Assembly (NCBI GenBank): GCA_019925105.1 | Contig: JAHGAU010000010.1 | Span: 372,001 to 436,000, forward strand | Source: Niebla homalea | Lineage: Eukaryota; Ascomycota; Lecanoromycetes; Lecanorales; Ramalinaceae | Length of the DNA stretch: 64,000 bases | Direction: 5' to 3' | Shown here: piece after piece, positions 22,538-37,445 of the stretch | How positions within the stretch are numbered: the stretch's first letter is position 1 | Layout of the letters: each line of letters opens with the position of its first letter | Made by a program: the position numbers and the translations under genes | The notes under the pieces: generated by a model | Databases searched by the model: none | Told to the model about the DNA's origin: nothing | The model's input: the letters and a program-made list of their open reading frames with translations, nothing else

Positions 22538-25500
22538 TCACCTCATATCAGCCGGCGTCAGGGCCTGGACGACACTGGTACCCTCCTGAAACCGCGTCTT
22601 GAAGATACGGTTTGCATTCTGGAACATGCCGTCCTTCAGACTGACGACGATGAATTGACTGCCCTTGAATCGCGTCTTGATCAGGCGTCCAATGTTCTGC
22701 GTGTGCGAGAGATCGAGCGCGGCATCGACTTCGTCAAGGATGTACATCGGCGCCGGCTTGAATTGGAGAAGGGCGAGGATGAGGGATAGCGCGATGAGTG
22801 ACCGTTGGCCACCACTCAATTCCGTCAAACTCTGCTTCCACACCTTTCCTAGGCTGACTTTGACCTCCAATCCATCGCTGATCTGCTTCCCCTCGGGCGG
22901 GTCCAGTTTTGCGAAGCTTCCAGGCAGCAAGTCTGCGAAGATGGCCCCGAAATCGCCATTGACCTTGGTCCATGTCTTGTTCAGAGCCTCCTTCTTGTAC
23001 TCATCCAGACTAGTGATCGTCTCCTCGATTTTCCGCTTGTCGCGGATGACGGTCTTCATCATGTTTTTGAGGGAAGCCTCCTTCTTCTCGACGCTGTCAA
23101 TCATGTTCATGACTTTCGGATTGATTTTCTTCTTCATGCCTTGGAAGCGTTCTGTGATGTTCCGCAAGGACGACTTGCACTCGCTGATATTCTTACCGCC
23201 AAAATCGTAGGGTGTGTTCGGCCGTCCAAAGCTTTCCTTTTCGTCCGCGATCCACTCATGCTCCTTTTCCATCTCTCGCAGCGATTGAGCGGCATGTTGC
23301 TGATCTTTCTGGAATTTGTCAATCTGGTGAGATATCTTCTGAATCTCAAGACCGTCTTCCGTGATACGTGAAGCTTTTGAGCCCAAAGCTTCTTCAAGAG
23401 CTGCGAGCTCTTCGTCGAAACTGGTCAGTTTCGCTCGTTCGTCGTCGAGCTGTGCCTGCGCTAGATCTTGGGCGTCCTAAATCTCTGTCAGCAGACGGAA
23501 GTTTGAGAGCGTCTTGAAAAGGCTACCTTTGCTTGAGTTTGTTCTAATTGCAGGACCTTCACCTCGACATCCTGTGCACCCAACGTAGCCTCAATTTCAG
23601 CAAGCTGGTCCCGGGCAGCATGGAGATCAGCGCCAGCCTGTTCAGCCTCCAATCTGCCCGATTGAAGCTCTTTCTGGAGCGTCTTGACCGCTACGGAGTT
23701 CTTGGTCTGGCTCTTCTTGAGCGAATTGAGACTGGACTGCAATTCTGCTAGCTTGCTATCCTTGTTGGTATCGAAATCTTTCATATCCTTCTCTATCCTT
23801 TTGATGTCTTTCGAAGCTTCTGCCTGCCGCGACTTTGCCTCTGCAACGTCAGTCTTGAGTTGCTGGATACTTGACTTCATCTCCTCGACTGCTTGTATGA
23901 TCTATGTTTGCTTAGCTAGTGCGACCCTAAAAAAAAGGATTCAGAAAGTGGCTTACCGAAGACGAAGAATTGCCTCCTATTTGATCTTCTGTCAGTTTGA
24001 TTTCATGAGTCTTGAGATCTAGTTCTTGTTTTGTCTTCCTTGATGAGTCAAGCTTCTTCTTCTCCTTAGCCATTGACGTTTGCAATTCACACAGCTCTCC
24101 TTCCAGAGTATCGATCTCCTTTGTGATGATATTTAGCTTCTGTAAGGTAACGAGCACGCCGCTTGAGTTTGGCGAGCTTCCTCCAGACAGCGTGCCCGAT
24201 GGATTATACACATCGCCTTCAAGGGTGACACTTGTCAACCCAACAGCAGGTTCAAAGGTCACCTTCTTTGCTGCCTCTGCATCCTTACAAACAAGCGTGG
24301 AACCGAAGACAAACTCCATTGCGGCGGAGACATCTCTCTCATATCCCACGAGTGATAGCGCAAGATCGACCCTTCCAGGGGCAAGCTTGTGAGCTGCACC
24401 AATCCTGTCCGCTGAGGCTTTGAAGGCTGAAATCTTGTTCAAAGGGATGATGGTGACTCGCTTTTTCAACTTTCCGTTCTGCAGGAGTTGGGTACCCGTC
24501 TCTGCTGAGTCTACCACGACATTGTAGAGCCGTCCCCCAGCACAGATCTCAAGTGCCGTACCTGCCTCACTTTTGTCGTGGTCGAGGGTGAAAAGCTGGG
24601 CGACCAATCCTTTGACTTTTGACCTGTCAAACCCTGGAGAAGGATCGTTGTAGCTGAAATCGATGCTGGCAACTTTTCGCTTCAGGCCATCTGCCTGTGT
24701 TTGCAAGTTCCGAATTTGCTTCTGCAAAGATCCTGCTTGCTCCTGCATGGCCTCCTCCTTCCCAGGCTCGAATCCAGACTTACTCAATTCGGCCTCCAGT
24801 CTCTTCGCCTGTGACTTCAACATCTCGAGGTCCTTCAATAAGCCGGAATTTTGCTCTTTGGCTTTTGTAGCCCGCGGCTCGTCTTCTTTGATACGCTTTT
24901 CCATGTGTGAGATCTTCAACCTCGCTTGCTCCTGTTCTGTAGTAGCAGCGCTGACACGACTTCTGGCGTCCTGCAATTGACCCTGATAGCCGCTTTCCTG
25001 TCCTTCTTTGGAAGCAACACCCGTCTGCAGCGTCTGCAGCAGTTCTTCCTTCTTCTCCACTTCTTCAGTCTGGCTATCAAGCTCCGCCTTTGCCTTGTCA
25101 TATTGCGCCTGCAGCTTCTCATGAATCTTGCTTTTTTCCCGGACTTGGGCCTCGAGGTCTTTGACTGAACTCTCAACCCCTTTCCTCCTGTCCGTCTCTT
25201 CCTTTATGCTGGCGTTTTTCAAATCAAATTGCGTCTGCAGACGCACAACCTCATGTGAATGCGTCTTCACCTCCTCTTCCAATGCTTGGAATTTTCCCCC
25301 CTTCTTGAGTTCCTTGTCTCTCGCAGCCTTGACCTTCTTGACATCCTCTTCCAGATGAGCAATCTCATTCTTCATCCTCGAAGCTGCATCCTCTAGATCT
25401 GCTGTTCGCTGCTTCTTTGCTTCCAGTTCGCTCGCGGACTGCTTGACCTTTTCCTTGTTCCTCACATAGTCATGCGCCACGACCAGCCTCGTCAGTCTCT

Positions 25501-26271
25501 CAAGATCCGATTGCGTTGTCTGAAACTCCAAGAACGCCCGCTTCTCCGTCCGCAGCTTCTCCAGCTTGGGCTCGATCTCCTCACGCAGCAATTCTGTGAT
25601 TTCTTGCACCTTCATCTCCTTCTTTCCCATAGTCTTGAATGCCTTGTCCCTGCGATCCTCGAACATGCGCGTCCCTGCTGCCTCCTCAATCATGGCCAAA
25701 ATCTCAACTGCCTTCATATTCAGCACCTTCGTGATGCGCCCTTGCATGATGAGAAAGTTCGGATTGTTGATGTTGAGCTGGACGGACTGGAATAGGTTCT
25801 GCACGGTCTGCTGCTGCGCGCGGTGGCCATTGATCAAATATTTGGAGGTGCCGCCTAGCACGATCTGTCGCGTCACACTGATCTGACCATACTCCTCGAA
25901 GCCGATCGGGGACTTCTGTTTATCACGATTGTCGAAGACTATAGTCACTGAGGCTTTGGTCACACCTGCTTGGCCGCGCTTGTAGATGAGATCCTGAATT
26001 GCACAAAGACATAGCATTAGCCATGTATTCTGCAATTGGACTGCAATTGGAGTGCAACTGTGGATATGAGAACAGCAAATACCTGTATGTTCTGCGCCCG
26101 CACAGTGCTCATGCTCGTAATACCAAGGACGAAGCATATTGCATCCAGGATGTTGGATTTTCCACTGCCATTGAGACCCGTGATTGAATTGAAGGCCTCG
26201 TCCCAGCCCCCAATGACAGTCCGAACGGCGTAGGACTTGAAACCATCTATCACGAGCTCAATTATGCGCAT
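22538..26271 (-). CDS. SMC2: Condensin subunit SMC2
   Basis: Structural maintenance of chromosomes ATPase, partner of SMC4 in condensin. Exons on the minus strand: 26271-26083, 25993-23957, 23901-23527 and 23476-22538; all lengths are multiples of three. The total is 1,179 aa, the normal SMC2 size. The N-terminal head has Walker A GLNGSGKS (32-39) and [16 protein letters not shown]. Next are an RT-rich segment ([18 protein letters not shown]), the first coiled coil and the hinge ([25 protein letters not shown]). The second coil and the C-terminal head follow, with signature [11 protein letters not shown], Walker [12 protein letters not shown] and [11 protein letters not shown]. Nothing is missing. 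The 3' end converges on the secreted-protein gene 435 bp away. Confidence 0.95.
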
Positions 26272-26980
26272 CTTGGCGATAGCGATGGCTTGCGACAATG
26301 ATGGATGATGACTTGCGTTGCCTTTGCAGCAAAAGCTGAAGTGTAAACAACGCGGGTAGTCTCTCATTACTCAGCCCTATGAGGTTCTCGACCTGATCTG
26401 ATTGGCTTCTTATTCTGCGCTAGTCAATCCGTCAACCTCAAACTACCGGGCAGGCCAGGGACGGTGCAGCATGATGAAGCATCATTCCCTGCAAATTGTG
26501 GCAGCTGCAAACCCTTCACCTAACACCAAATGCTACACTAAGCTGTTTGGGAGACCCTTCTCTCAATCACAGCTGCAGGTCCACTGGTGGGTTCATTTTA
26601 GGCCCGAGCGTCCTAGCAGCGACCGGCCTGATGCGATAACGTTGGATATTCGGACGTAGGTACGAGTAATGGATTGCGTGCATTTTCAGCAAGTATGTAT
26701 GAAGTGTGAAGGATGCGGTCCCCCGTCCTCGCTCGTTCTATACATCTACCGTGCCACTCCTGCGAAATGCTTGTCGATCTCCGCGAGGCCCGTTTTGCCG
26801 ACGCGCCCAGGATAAAGTACCGTGGCCGATAGCTTTTCTAGCATTTTTGGCCGTTGCTAATTCTCATAACTGAGGAATGCCCTAAAAGAAACATCCGATG
26901 AACCGTGGAGTTTCTGTTGATGGAGACGAAGTGGATATGATGTGTTCGAGAAGGGAGAGAATAAATTTATAGATGTAGAT
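26272..26980. other. SMC2 5' flank up to the AT-rich island
   Basis: Normal base composition, no convincing gene. The SMC2 promoter should lie in the first few hundred bases. The sharp fall in GC begins just after 26,950. Confidence 0.5.
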
Positions 26981-27007
26981 AATTATACGCTACTAATTTG
27001 CTCGATC

Positions 27008-27235
27008 CCTGCTACGTGTATATGTGGATACGTGGTGTTTTTGGTGTTTATAGTATTTTAATTGGCCTATCTCAGGACCTAAGCTATAGGGACCTTGCCG
27101 TTGAAATCTTAAGGTACCTCGCCGTTAAAATACCCCCCGCTATGGCCCGGCTATGGGGTAAAGTTAAGGCTAAAAACCCCCCCGTATAAATTAGGAACCT
27201 AAGGCTATTTATATAAAGTTATATATATAAAAAGA
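27008..27235 (+). repeat. Direct repeat A, less mutated copy
   Basis: This block reappears at 27,448-27,650. Shared frames include TTTATAGTATTTTAATT, AAATCTTAAGGTACC and GTTAAAA. Nearly all differences are G/A or C/T, and this copy keeps G and C where the second has A and T. It lies at the island's left edge. Confidence 0.75.
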
Positions 27236-27437
27236 GTAAATAAATAAATAATTTTAATAAAAGCCGTTATTTAATTTAATCCTTAAAAATAAGATAAAAA
27301 ACTTAAAGATTTAAATAAATTAATTTATATAAATCTTTAAGCTCCCCCGTATAACCTTTAAAGAGCTATTTAATTAATAAATAATTATTCCGTATATCCG
27401 GTAAATTAATTAATAATTAAATTATACCTTTTAATTT
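27236..27437 (+). repeat. Direct repeat B, left copy (possible LTR)
   Basis: Pairs with 37,446-37,643 at the island's right edge, in the same orientation about 10.2 kb apart. Shared text includes AATTTTAATAAAAGCCGTTAT, ATATAAATCTTTAAGCTCCC and TCCGGTAAATTA. The left copy is strongly AT-shifted. Direct copies at both edges suggest LTRs of one element with later insertions between them. TG..CA ends could not be defined. Confidence 0.6.
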
Positions 27438-27447
27438 ACTTAATTTT

Positions 27448-27650
27448 TATTACGTATATATATAAATACGTAATATTTTTAATATTTATAGTATTTTAAT
27501 TAATTTATCTTAAGATTTAAGTTATAAAAACTTTACCGTTAAAATCTTAAGGTACCTTATTATTAAGGTATTTTCCGTTATAATCCGATTATAAAGTAAA
27601 ATTAAGGTTAAAAACCTTTAAAATTAAAATATAAATCTTAAAGAAATAAC
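27448..27650 (+). repeat. Direct repeat A, RIP-mutated copy
   Basis: Second copy of repeat A, 440 bp after the first. It has been converted to mostly A and T by transitions. Confidence 0.7.
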
Positions 27651-28799
27651 TTAAATAAATATCGGCTAACTTATTTAACTTTAAATAAGTTAATAACGTT
27701 ATAATACCGTAAGGATAATATCGTTAATTAAATTAATATAAAATTAATATATATTTAACTTTTATTTATTAAGTTTTTTAATAAATTTAATATTTAATTT
27801 AGCTTTTTATATATTTATAATTATATTTTAACGGAAGGAATAACCGGAATAATTATTACGGATATTATATTATATAAGCCGTTTATATAATATATTAATA
27901 ATAAAATCTTATATAAATAACCGCGAAATAAAAAAGAAAAATAAAACTTATAATAAAGCCGTTATTTAAAAATATAAATTTTTTAAAAACTATATAGGGT
28001 AAGTTTTACCGGAAATTATTATAATTTTAAGGGTAATTTTTTCCCGGAAAATATTTATTTTTAATATTAAAATATAAAGCTTTATATAATTATCCTTAAA
28101 CTTTATATATAATTAAATTATATAATATTTCTTAAAGTCCGGTTTAAAATTAATTTTATTATAGGTAAACTCCTTTACCCGTAAAAAGCCTGTATAAATA
28201 AGGTAAAAAACGGCCCATATAATAAAATCGAATTTAATAATAATATTAAAGCTATATATAAACTTAATAAGAATATTATTAATAATAAGAAGCTATTCTT
28301 TTTATATATATTTATTTTATAATTTCTTTATATTATGTATAAAACGTTAAAGTATTAAATATTAAAAAACCTTAAGGTTTCCGACGCCCCGGTTAATATA
28401 TATCGATTTAACGGTGATAAAATAGCTTTTAATAATTTTATAAAGTAGCTTTTTAATATTAATAAGGTATATATATTATTTAATAAGTATAAAAAGTAAA
28501 ATAAAAATAACCGGATAAACCCCGTATATAATATATTACTTAAAATAAAAATTGCTCCCTATATTATATAACGACCTTATACTTAATATAAAGTTAAAAC
28601 GTAAATATTACGCCACTTATAAATTAATTTAACTTATATCTTACCCGTTTTTAATTGATTGATTGATTGATTTATACTACGGGTCTAATTAAGCTAATTC
28701 CGGCGTTCCTTAATACGCGGCCTTTTAACCTTATTAATAACCGTAAAAACCTAATATTTATAACGTTAAAGTAAAAACCGGCGTTTACCAGGCCTTTAC

Positions 28800-31700
28800 T
28801 TTTTATCCTTTAAGGTAAAGGATATTAACGGCCGTTTAAAGAATAATAATTTATTTATATACTTTTTATATTTTAACTTCCTTAAGAAAATCCATAATAT
28901 TATAATTATATTTTTATAAAGATTATTTTTAAATTTATTACTTTTCCGCTTTTTTATACGTTTATATTATTTTAATTTTACGTAACGCCTTTAAATATTT
29001 TTATTAATATTTACGTATTTAATATATATTTCTTTTATATTATTATTATTATTAACTTTTTTAAAGACTTTTAATAAACGTTTATTATTATATTTTTATA
29101 GTTATAGAAAATACTTTCCGGTTTATATAATTAATATAATTAATTTTTACTTTTCTTTTTCTTTTTTAACCGGTAACGGGCCTTTTCTATAAGATTTTTA
29201 ATAACCTTATTTATCTTTATAATAAAGCTAAACTATAATAATAATCCGGTAAATATTATAAATTTAACGGTTACCCGGATATTTTACTTTATAAATAATA
29301 TTTAACGGTAATTATAAATATTAACTTTTAAAATAAGTCTTAACTTTATTTCCGTAAATAAAAGATAAAAGATAAGGATATATATAACGTTTTACTTTTT
29401 TTATTTATATTTATATTCAACGTTTATTTAATTTTTAATATATATAATAAATAAAAAATAAATTAAACCGTTCTTACTTATCCGGAGTTAAATTATTAAT
29501 AAGTTATTACCCTTCTTTATAATATTATAATAATAAAGATATTTATTAATAATCTTTTTATTATTAAAAGTTAAATAATAATGATTTTAAGGTATAAAGT
29601 CTTTATATTTCCGTTATTACTTAATTTATTTTATTATAACTTATAAAATAATCGTTATAGTTTTTACTCTTTAAATCCCCTTAATTTTAATTTTTTTTAC
29701 GTTTAATGGAAGTTTATATACGTTTAAATTAACCTCCGGAATATCGGTAAAATTAATTTCCTTCTTAACTTATTCCTATTTTATCTTAATAAAAAAAAAA
29801 ATATCTTTAATTTATTTTTTTTAATTTAAAGCTTATTAAAATTCTAGCGGATTTACCCGTTTCTTATTATTATAATTAAATATATATATTTTTTTAACCT
29901 TATTTAAACGATTATTTAATTTAATAAAATTTTAATTAATAATATAAAAACCTTAAACTTTAATACCGGGATAAAAATTATTTTATAAGTATTATTAATT
30001 ATTCTTAAATATTAATTTTAGACTTTCTATAATATTTAAATAAATTCCTTTTTATATCTTAAAGTATATTTAGGTATATATTAAATAATTATAATATATA
30101 TTATAATTAACTTTATTACGGCTTAATAAATAGTCCGGGCTTTCTATAATATAATTCTTTATATCGATATAACGAGGTAAATAAATTTTTTTTTATAAAG
30201 TTATCTTCTTTTAAATTTTTTTATATAATCTTTTTAATTAAATTTTTTATTTATTTAAAGGTTAAAGACTTTAATATTAATATCCGGCTTTACCGTAATT
30301 TTATTTAAGTTTATTATAATTATTATATTATATAATTTTAAGTTTTTAATTATATAAACGAGCTTATATTTATATAATATAAATTAAGCCTTGTAAATTT
30401 TTACTTATTAAAGATAAACTTTATAAGTTTATTTTAATTTTAAATAATTTATATATATAAAAATACTATAAATTAAAAAATAAACGTTATTAATAAAGTT
30501 TTTAACTTAAACCTTTTATTTTAATTTAATAAGTTTTTTAATTAATAAATCATTAAAGAATAAAAATAATATAAAAGAAAAAAATAATTTTTAAGGAATC
30601 TTTATTATAATAAGCTTTATTAAGTTTATTTTTTATTTTAAGTTAATTAATATAACTTAATTACTTAAGAAATTCTTTATTTATTTAATTAAGAAAAATA
30701 ATATTCTTTTCTTCCTTAAGTTATATAATAATTTTTAATAATTTATTTTATTAAAGGTACTTATAATATTAAGAAAAAGAAGACTTATAATATATTTTTT
30801 CCCGTAATTTTATACCGTATATATGCCGTTAATTAATCCTTTAAAAGTTATTTTTATTAATTAATTTCTTTTTATTTTTATTTATTAATCGGGGAAAAGT
30901 CCGTAATTCTTTATATAATTATTAAAAATCTTCGTTATTACCATTTTTAAAGCTTTTCTTAACGTATAAAAAAATATAATAAATTTATAAAACTTTATTT
31001 TAAAGTAATCCGGCTTAATAAGTTTCTTAAAGATAATTATTTTTATTTTCTTAAATTTATATAAATAATAACCGACGTTATAATATATTTAAAAAAAATA
31101 AGTAAAAACCTTTTTAAATAATAATATTACTATTAATAAGAATTTATTAAGGATCTTATTCGGTCCCGGGGCTTTATTTTTCTTTAATTTATTAATCGCT
31201 TTAATTATTATATTTTATATTATTACCTTATTTATTAATATAGGGTTAAAGTATATAATACCGTCAATATCGTTTAAGTTAATTTCTGGCAGAAAGGGGA
31301 AAAATGCTTTTTTAAGGGTTTTAATCTTACCGTTAAAAATATTAATTAATATATTATTGGGTTTTTTAAAAAACGGGAATTTAAGGATAAGCTTTAATTT
31401 CTTATTTTATTCTTTATTATATTTTATTAACTTTTAAATATTACGAGGTAAGACCGTTAAGTTATATATTATAAATTAAAAGTATATTTATTTAATTTTC
31501 TTAATAATCTTCTTCTTTTCTTTTTAAGTAACTTTTATTTAATTAAGTATCTCCTAGTTTTTATATTTAAAAGTTTATTTAATTAACCTTTTTATTTTTA
31601 TAATTACGGTTATATACTTTTTATTTTAATAAGTTTTAATTTTTTAAAAAGGTTTTATTATCGGAATAATCTTATTAATTACTTTATTTAATACCTTTAT

Positions 31701-34458
31701 TATTTATTTTATAAAGAAGTTGATCCGGTCTTTATTATTTAATTAAAGGAGGTCCGTAAACTATATTATTATTTCCTCCGTTTTTATATAAATCTCTATT
31801 TTCTTAACCGTTTTTTACGTTTTCCTTATTAATAATAATATAATTATATTAACGGTTTAATTTAAGGTTATTTATATCGGTATATAATCCGAGTTATATT
31901 TTAAGTCTTTTTATAACTTATATATTACGATTATACCGGTAACCTTTTCTATATTAAAGGTTAAATTAATTATTATTTTAAACCTATAATTCTTTTACGT
32001 AATAATCCCTTATAATATTAATAATAAAAGGTTAATTTAAACGGTAATTATTAATAAATTATTTAATTTAATATAATTTATTATATGTTTTTCCTTATTC
32101 TATATATAGTAATATAGGTTAAAATCTTTAAATAATATATATTTACTTAAAGTAATTAAAATCTCTTTAAGTAACGGTATTATAAAAGGTTTTTTTTTTT
32201 TTTTTTATTAATTAATAGCGGGTTATATACGTTATAAATATTAAGGTCGCCCTTTAAGTCCCCTTCCTTTATAATATAGAGTATATAAAGGTTTTTATTA
32301 TAATAAATAATATCTTAATTATTTATATTAAGTTATTTATTTATAAAGAAGTATATTCTGGTTATTTTATCCCCCTTAAAGGTTAAATAAAACCCTTTCC
32401 CCGGGTTAATAAACGAATATATATATAAATTATATAGTAATTCCTATATTATTATAATGTTAATATCTTTAATTTTTTTAAATTTTTTAAATTTAAATAT
32501 TAATATTATAACTTTAATTTTTTTATTATAAACGTTATATTATATTATTCTTAAAAACGTTAATATATTATATATTAACCTTTATAAAAACTCCTTCTTT
32601 TATATCCGTTTAGATTACGGACTTCTTATTAAAGTTAAGCGTTTTTTAATTTGGTACCTTCCCGGCTATTATTAAAAACGTAAGACGGCCGGCCTTTAAG
32701 GTTAAAATTATAAAAAACTTTCTTTTTTTTATTATTATTTATTTTTTATTATTTAATTAATTAAACTTATATTTTAAGGTTATTTTTAATTAATTTATTA
32801 AATTAATTTTATACGTATTATACCATTAAATTTTTATAATTATCCGGGTCTTTTTACGTTTAATTTCTTTAACTTTTATTATATACTTAAAATCTTATAT
32901 TAAGTATTCCTCCTTATTATACGTAACGTATTTAAGTATACTTTTTATAAGCTTTTTAATTATTAATTTTATATATTTATAAATATTATAACCCTTAACG
33001 TAAACCGTATACTTTATAATATTAAAATATTTTATAATAATATATTTATAATTTTAATACTTAAAATATTAATAAATATTAACCGTTTTATCTTATAATT
33101 AAGTTATCTTAAAAAATCCCTTTTTAATAATCTTTTTATTTAAAACGTTATTATATATCTTTATTAACGTTATGCTTAATATAACGGTAAAATACTTCTT
33201 TATACGTTTTAAAGAATTAAATCTTTTTATTACCGGCGGAAATTTATAATTAACGATCTTAAGCCTTAAATAAAAAACCGTATTTTCTTTTTTTATATTC
33301 CTTAATATAGTTTTTTTCTTAATTTCCTTAAAACGTAATAAGTATATCTTATTTATTATAATAATAAATAATTACCTTAAAACCTTAATTAATTTATATT
33401 CTTTTTTATTAATTTAAGTTTTAAATTTCTTTAAGCTTTTTTTTATTTTTAAAAACGTTATATTAAAAAAAATATCTTTACTTTATAATTTATATACCGT
33501 AATAATTTATTTTATTAATAGTTTTATCGTTATTTTAAAAGCTTTTATTAATTATAATAGGTTTATTTTTATTATTATATTCCTTTCCTTATTATTAAAT
33601 AGGCGGACTGTTATTATTTTTTTTTTTTTTTAATACGGCCATTTTCTTTTCCGTTATTTTTTTATTCTTTACTGTAGGTACCCTTTTTATTATCCTTATT
33701 ACTTAATTTTCTTTTATTTAAAAAACCATTACCTTTATATCCTTACTTTATATATTTAACTTTAAGTTGCCGTTTTTACCCTTTATTAACGTTTTTATTC
33801 CCGCCCCTTAAGAGCCCCGTAAGCGCTTTATTTCTTTTAATTTTACCCTTATTTTTATATAGAAATCCTTTACGTTTTTTAATTTAATTTATAGTATTAA
33901 TTAAGTCTTTAACGTAATATTTTTCCATTTTACCGTAAGGAGTCTTTTTAAAGCTTTTATTGTTTCCCTTATTGCTTTTTCGCCTTCTTTTATTAAGCGA
34001 TATATTATCTCTGTTTTTTATTTTTAATCTTTTAAGGTTCCGTCTTTTTTATTAATTTTATTTCCTTTTTATATATCCTTAATAATACTTTTATTACGGT
34101 CTTTTTACTTTTTTCCCCCGTTTATACTCTTTATTATTAATATTATACCGGCCTTTTTACCCCTTTATTTACTTATTACCTCCGTATTATTATTATACGT
34201 TTTACGCGTTTTAATATGCGTATTTTATTAACCTTAATTCCTTTATTTATTTTAAGCGTTATCCGGCTTATTATTATTATATTGCCCGTACGCGTTATCG
34301 CTATTTCTATTAATATAAGTTACTTTCCCGTTTATTATTTTATTCTTAACCACCACGTTACTTCTATTTATCGTACTTAATATACTCCTTTTATTGTCGT
34401 TAAAGCTATGTATATACGCATCGTTTTGGACCTCTAGGGTCCCTTTATTCGTCGCCAT
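28800..34458 (-). mobile_element. RIP-degraded LINE (non-LTR retrotransposon, Tad1-like order)
   Basis: Read on the minus strand, the order is ORF1, endonuclease, reverse transcriptase. A short open start with ATG at 34,458 (MATNKGTLEVQNDAYIHSF) is probably ORF1. Near 32,240-32,400 is an APE-type endonuclease piece (LNIYNVYNP). At 31,185-31,150 is the reverse-transcriptase motif KLKKNKAPGPNKI, then IKPDYFKIKFYKFIIFFYTL and RKALKMVI (31,040-30,950), YGLFPD (30,900) and KKYIISLLFL (30,800). Stops interrupt it everywhere and transitions dominate. It cannot be active. The 3' end is approximate. Confidence 0.8.
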
Positions 34459-37445
34459 CCTGATTCCTTTCCTTACCCGTTTTTAATATATTTATAATCC
34501 GGTATAGTCGTAATATATATAAGTATATAAATTAAAATAAACTATTAACGATTTTTTCCCACTTAAATTTCGAAATTTAATTAATTATTTAATTATCTTT
34601 AATAAAGATTTACTCCGTAATATATTTAATATCGTCCGGGAATAAAATAAGGGTTAATTAATTAATAATACTTATAGCTTAGCCTTATATGGTTAAGTTC
34701 TTAATACTATAAATAACCTCCGTATTATTTAAATAAATTATTACCGAATTCCTTATTAATATAATACGTTACTGCCGTAAAGCCTTAAGTATGGCCGTTA
34801 TCTTAAAAACGTTTATATAAGCCCTTTTTAATTAAGGAGGTAACTTATAAATAAAAATAAATTCCGGGGTAAATACGTCCTTAATATCTTTAAATAAATA
34901 ATTATTTATATTATAGGTAAACGACGTGTTAGTATAAAAGTAATATTATAATTAGGTTATTAAGAGCCATTTTAAGTATAAATTATTATAGTTATTTAAT
35001 AACCTTTATTATTAGGAAAAATTTTTACGGATCTTATTATTTATATAAATCCATCGATAATCGGTTTTTATAAATTTATTATAAAATTTATAAAAAAAAA
35101 AGGCCGTTTTAATAATATTACTTTAATTATAAAGCTTAATAAACTTATTAAAGACTTAAATATAATATATTTAATTAAGCGGTTTTTAAAAGTATTTTTA
35201 ATATTTTAAATTATTTATTATAGCTTATTTTACGGTAAACGTACCTTTATTATTATAATATTTATTTTAATACTTAAGAAATTAAATATAATACCTATAA
35301 AGTCTTTCTTAAGGTTTATAAATAACCTAAGTTTATTATATAAACGATTAAAAGCTTAATTAAAAACCTTAAGGTTAATTTTTAACGGGAATATATTAAG
35401 GAAGTCGTTTAAATAATAAAATATAATATTAAAATTAAGTTTAATAATAAATATTTAATATAAGTTTTTTATTATAAAATTAAATAAAAACGGTATAATT
35501 CTTAATTTAAAGGGGAAGAAATACTTAATATCATAAGTATTATCCTACGTAAACTTAAGTAATTACCGGTTATTTATAATTACCGGGATATAGCGGAAAA
35601 TATTAAATAAGTCCTTTTTAACGAATATAAAGCCCGGGCCCTATATAATTACCGCGTTAATTACTTCGTTAATAAACGTATACTTAAGGGCCTTATAAAA
35701 AACGTTGATTCCGTCGTTAATAGATTCCTTATAAAAATATAAGAAATCGTAAATACAATATTATCCACCGTTATACTTAAGAGTTAAAGTTAATAAGGAG
35801 TATATATATAATTTATTAAGGACGTACGTATAGGTAATAAGACGGTTCTTAATTAATTATTTATAGATATTATTACTTAATATAATAAAATCCTTTATAA
35901 TTAACGGATAAAATAAATAAATTACGGATTTATTAAGGCCGTAATAATCTAATTTTACCCCGAAACGGCTTAATTACCCTATTAATAAACGGTAATTACG
36001 GTCCGGGTAATAATATAATTAAAAATCTTACTTTTTAGCTTTAAGTAAAACTTCTTTATTTACTTAATTATTACTTATATTTACTATATAATAAAGTAAG
36101 TTTTTATTAATGCTTATTAAGGACGAAAAAATAATTATAGAGTTAATTAATTATTTATTACGGGGCTATTTAAATAATAATATATTAAGATTACTTTATT
36201 AAATATAATCCCGGATTTTATAAGAATTTTTATAATTATAATATATATAATTATACCGATACTTAAAATCGGACGTTATATATTTATCTTTATTTTAATT
36301 ACGGTAAATTTAATCCTTTTTATTTTTATATCCTGACGTTACCATAATGGTTAACCGTAAAATTAAGGAGGTTATTATATTAAGGTAAAATCTTAAAATG
36401 CCATAAGTTTTATTTACGTTATAAATTATTTAATTCTCCGGTTTATCTTAATTATAAATTATCGTATATTTAATAAAAATATAATAATATTAAATTACGG
36501 AGTTAAGGATATATAAGATTAATAACTTAAAGAAATAAGCCCGGTATATTATAAAAACCTTATATATCTTAAGTTATTTCTCCGGGTTAAAATAATAAAG
36601 AATTATAAAGTAAATCTTAATATTAATAAATAATAATTAATATTTCTTTTTAAATATATTCTTTTTATTTTAAGGCTTAATTCTAAAGGAATAATATTTT
36701 ATTACGATCCTTTTAAGGGTTAAATAGTTTAAATCCCCTTTCTATATAATAATAAATTAAAACCTTTTAATTAAAAGAAATTTAATATAAATATTATAAT
36801 ACTTATAAAGAAACGTATTTAATAAAATATCCTTAAAGGATACCTTATATTTATTACGGTATAGGTCTTATAAAGCCTCTGATTCCGACGTTATACCCCG
36901 TATCTTAATTTAAAGCTATCTATATTAAGGGAAAAACGGTTAAGATTATTAATAAAATATCTAGGTAAATAAAGTATATTTAATTAATATATATAGTTAC
37001 CCCCCCGCTTACGGAACTTATAAAGGTAAGGCCCTAGGTTAATTAAGTTATTAAATAAAAGGCCTTTATATATAATAGACCTTAATCTTTTATACGTTAA
37101 TATTATTATTATTATTAAAATTAAAAATAATAAATTCAGTTAACGGCCGTAAGTTCATAATATAAACGTAATAAAAACGAGATCGTAATATAGACCCGGA
37201 CGTGGATTTATTATTAATAAGTTTTTCAACTTAACCATATAAAGTATAATCTATTACCTTTTTAACCGCGGAGGACGCCTTAGTTAATCCCTTTAATAAT
37301 AAGGGCCCCGGGATAACTTTATTATATAAGGTTAATCGGGTAAAGTAAACGGTAATAATAAGGTTAAAACGGGTAAATATAATAATAAATACGTTAAATA
37401 ATTTATTAAATATAAAGTTAATAAAAAAACAATAAGTTTTTAATG

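Noticed and set aside
28640..28670. CRISPR-like or satellite array
   Set aside because: It is a short GATT microsatellite in RIPed DNA; a CRISPR array is not expected in a fungus and no spacer pattern exists.
34460..37440. A second coding element in island 1
   Set aside because: Several partially open stretches exist, but none could be matched to a transposase, integrase or polymerase motif.
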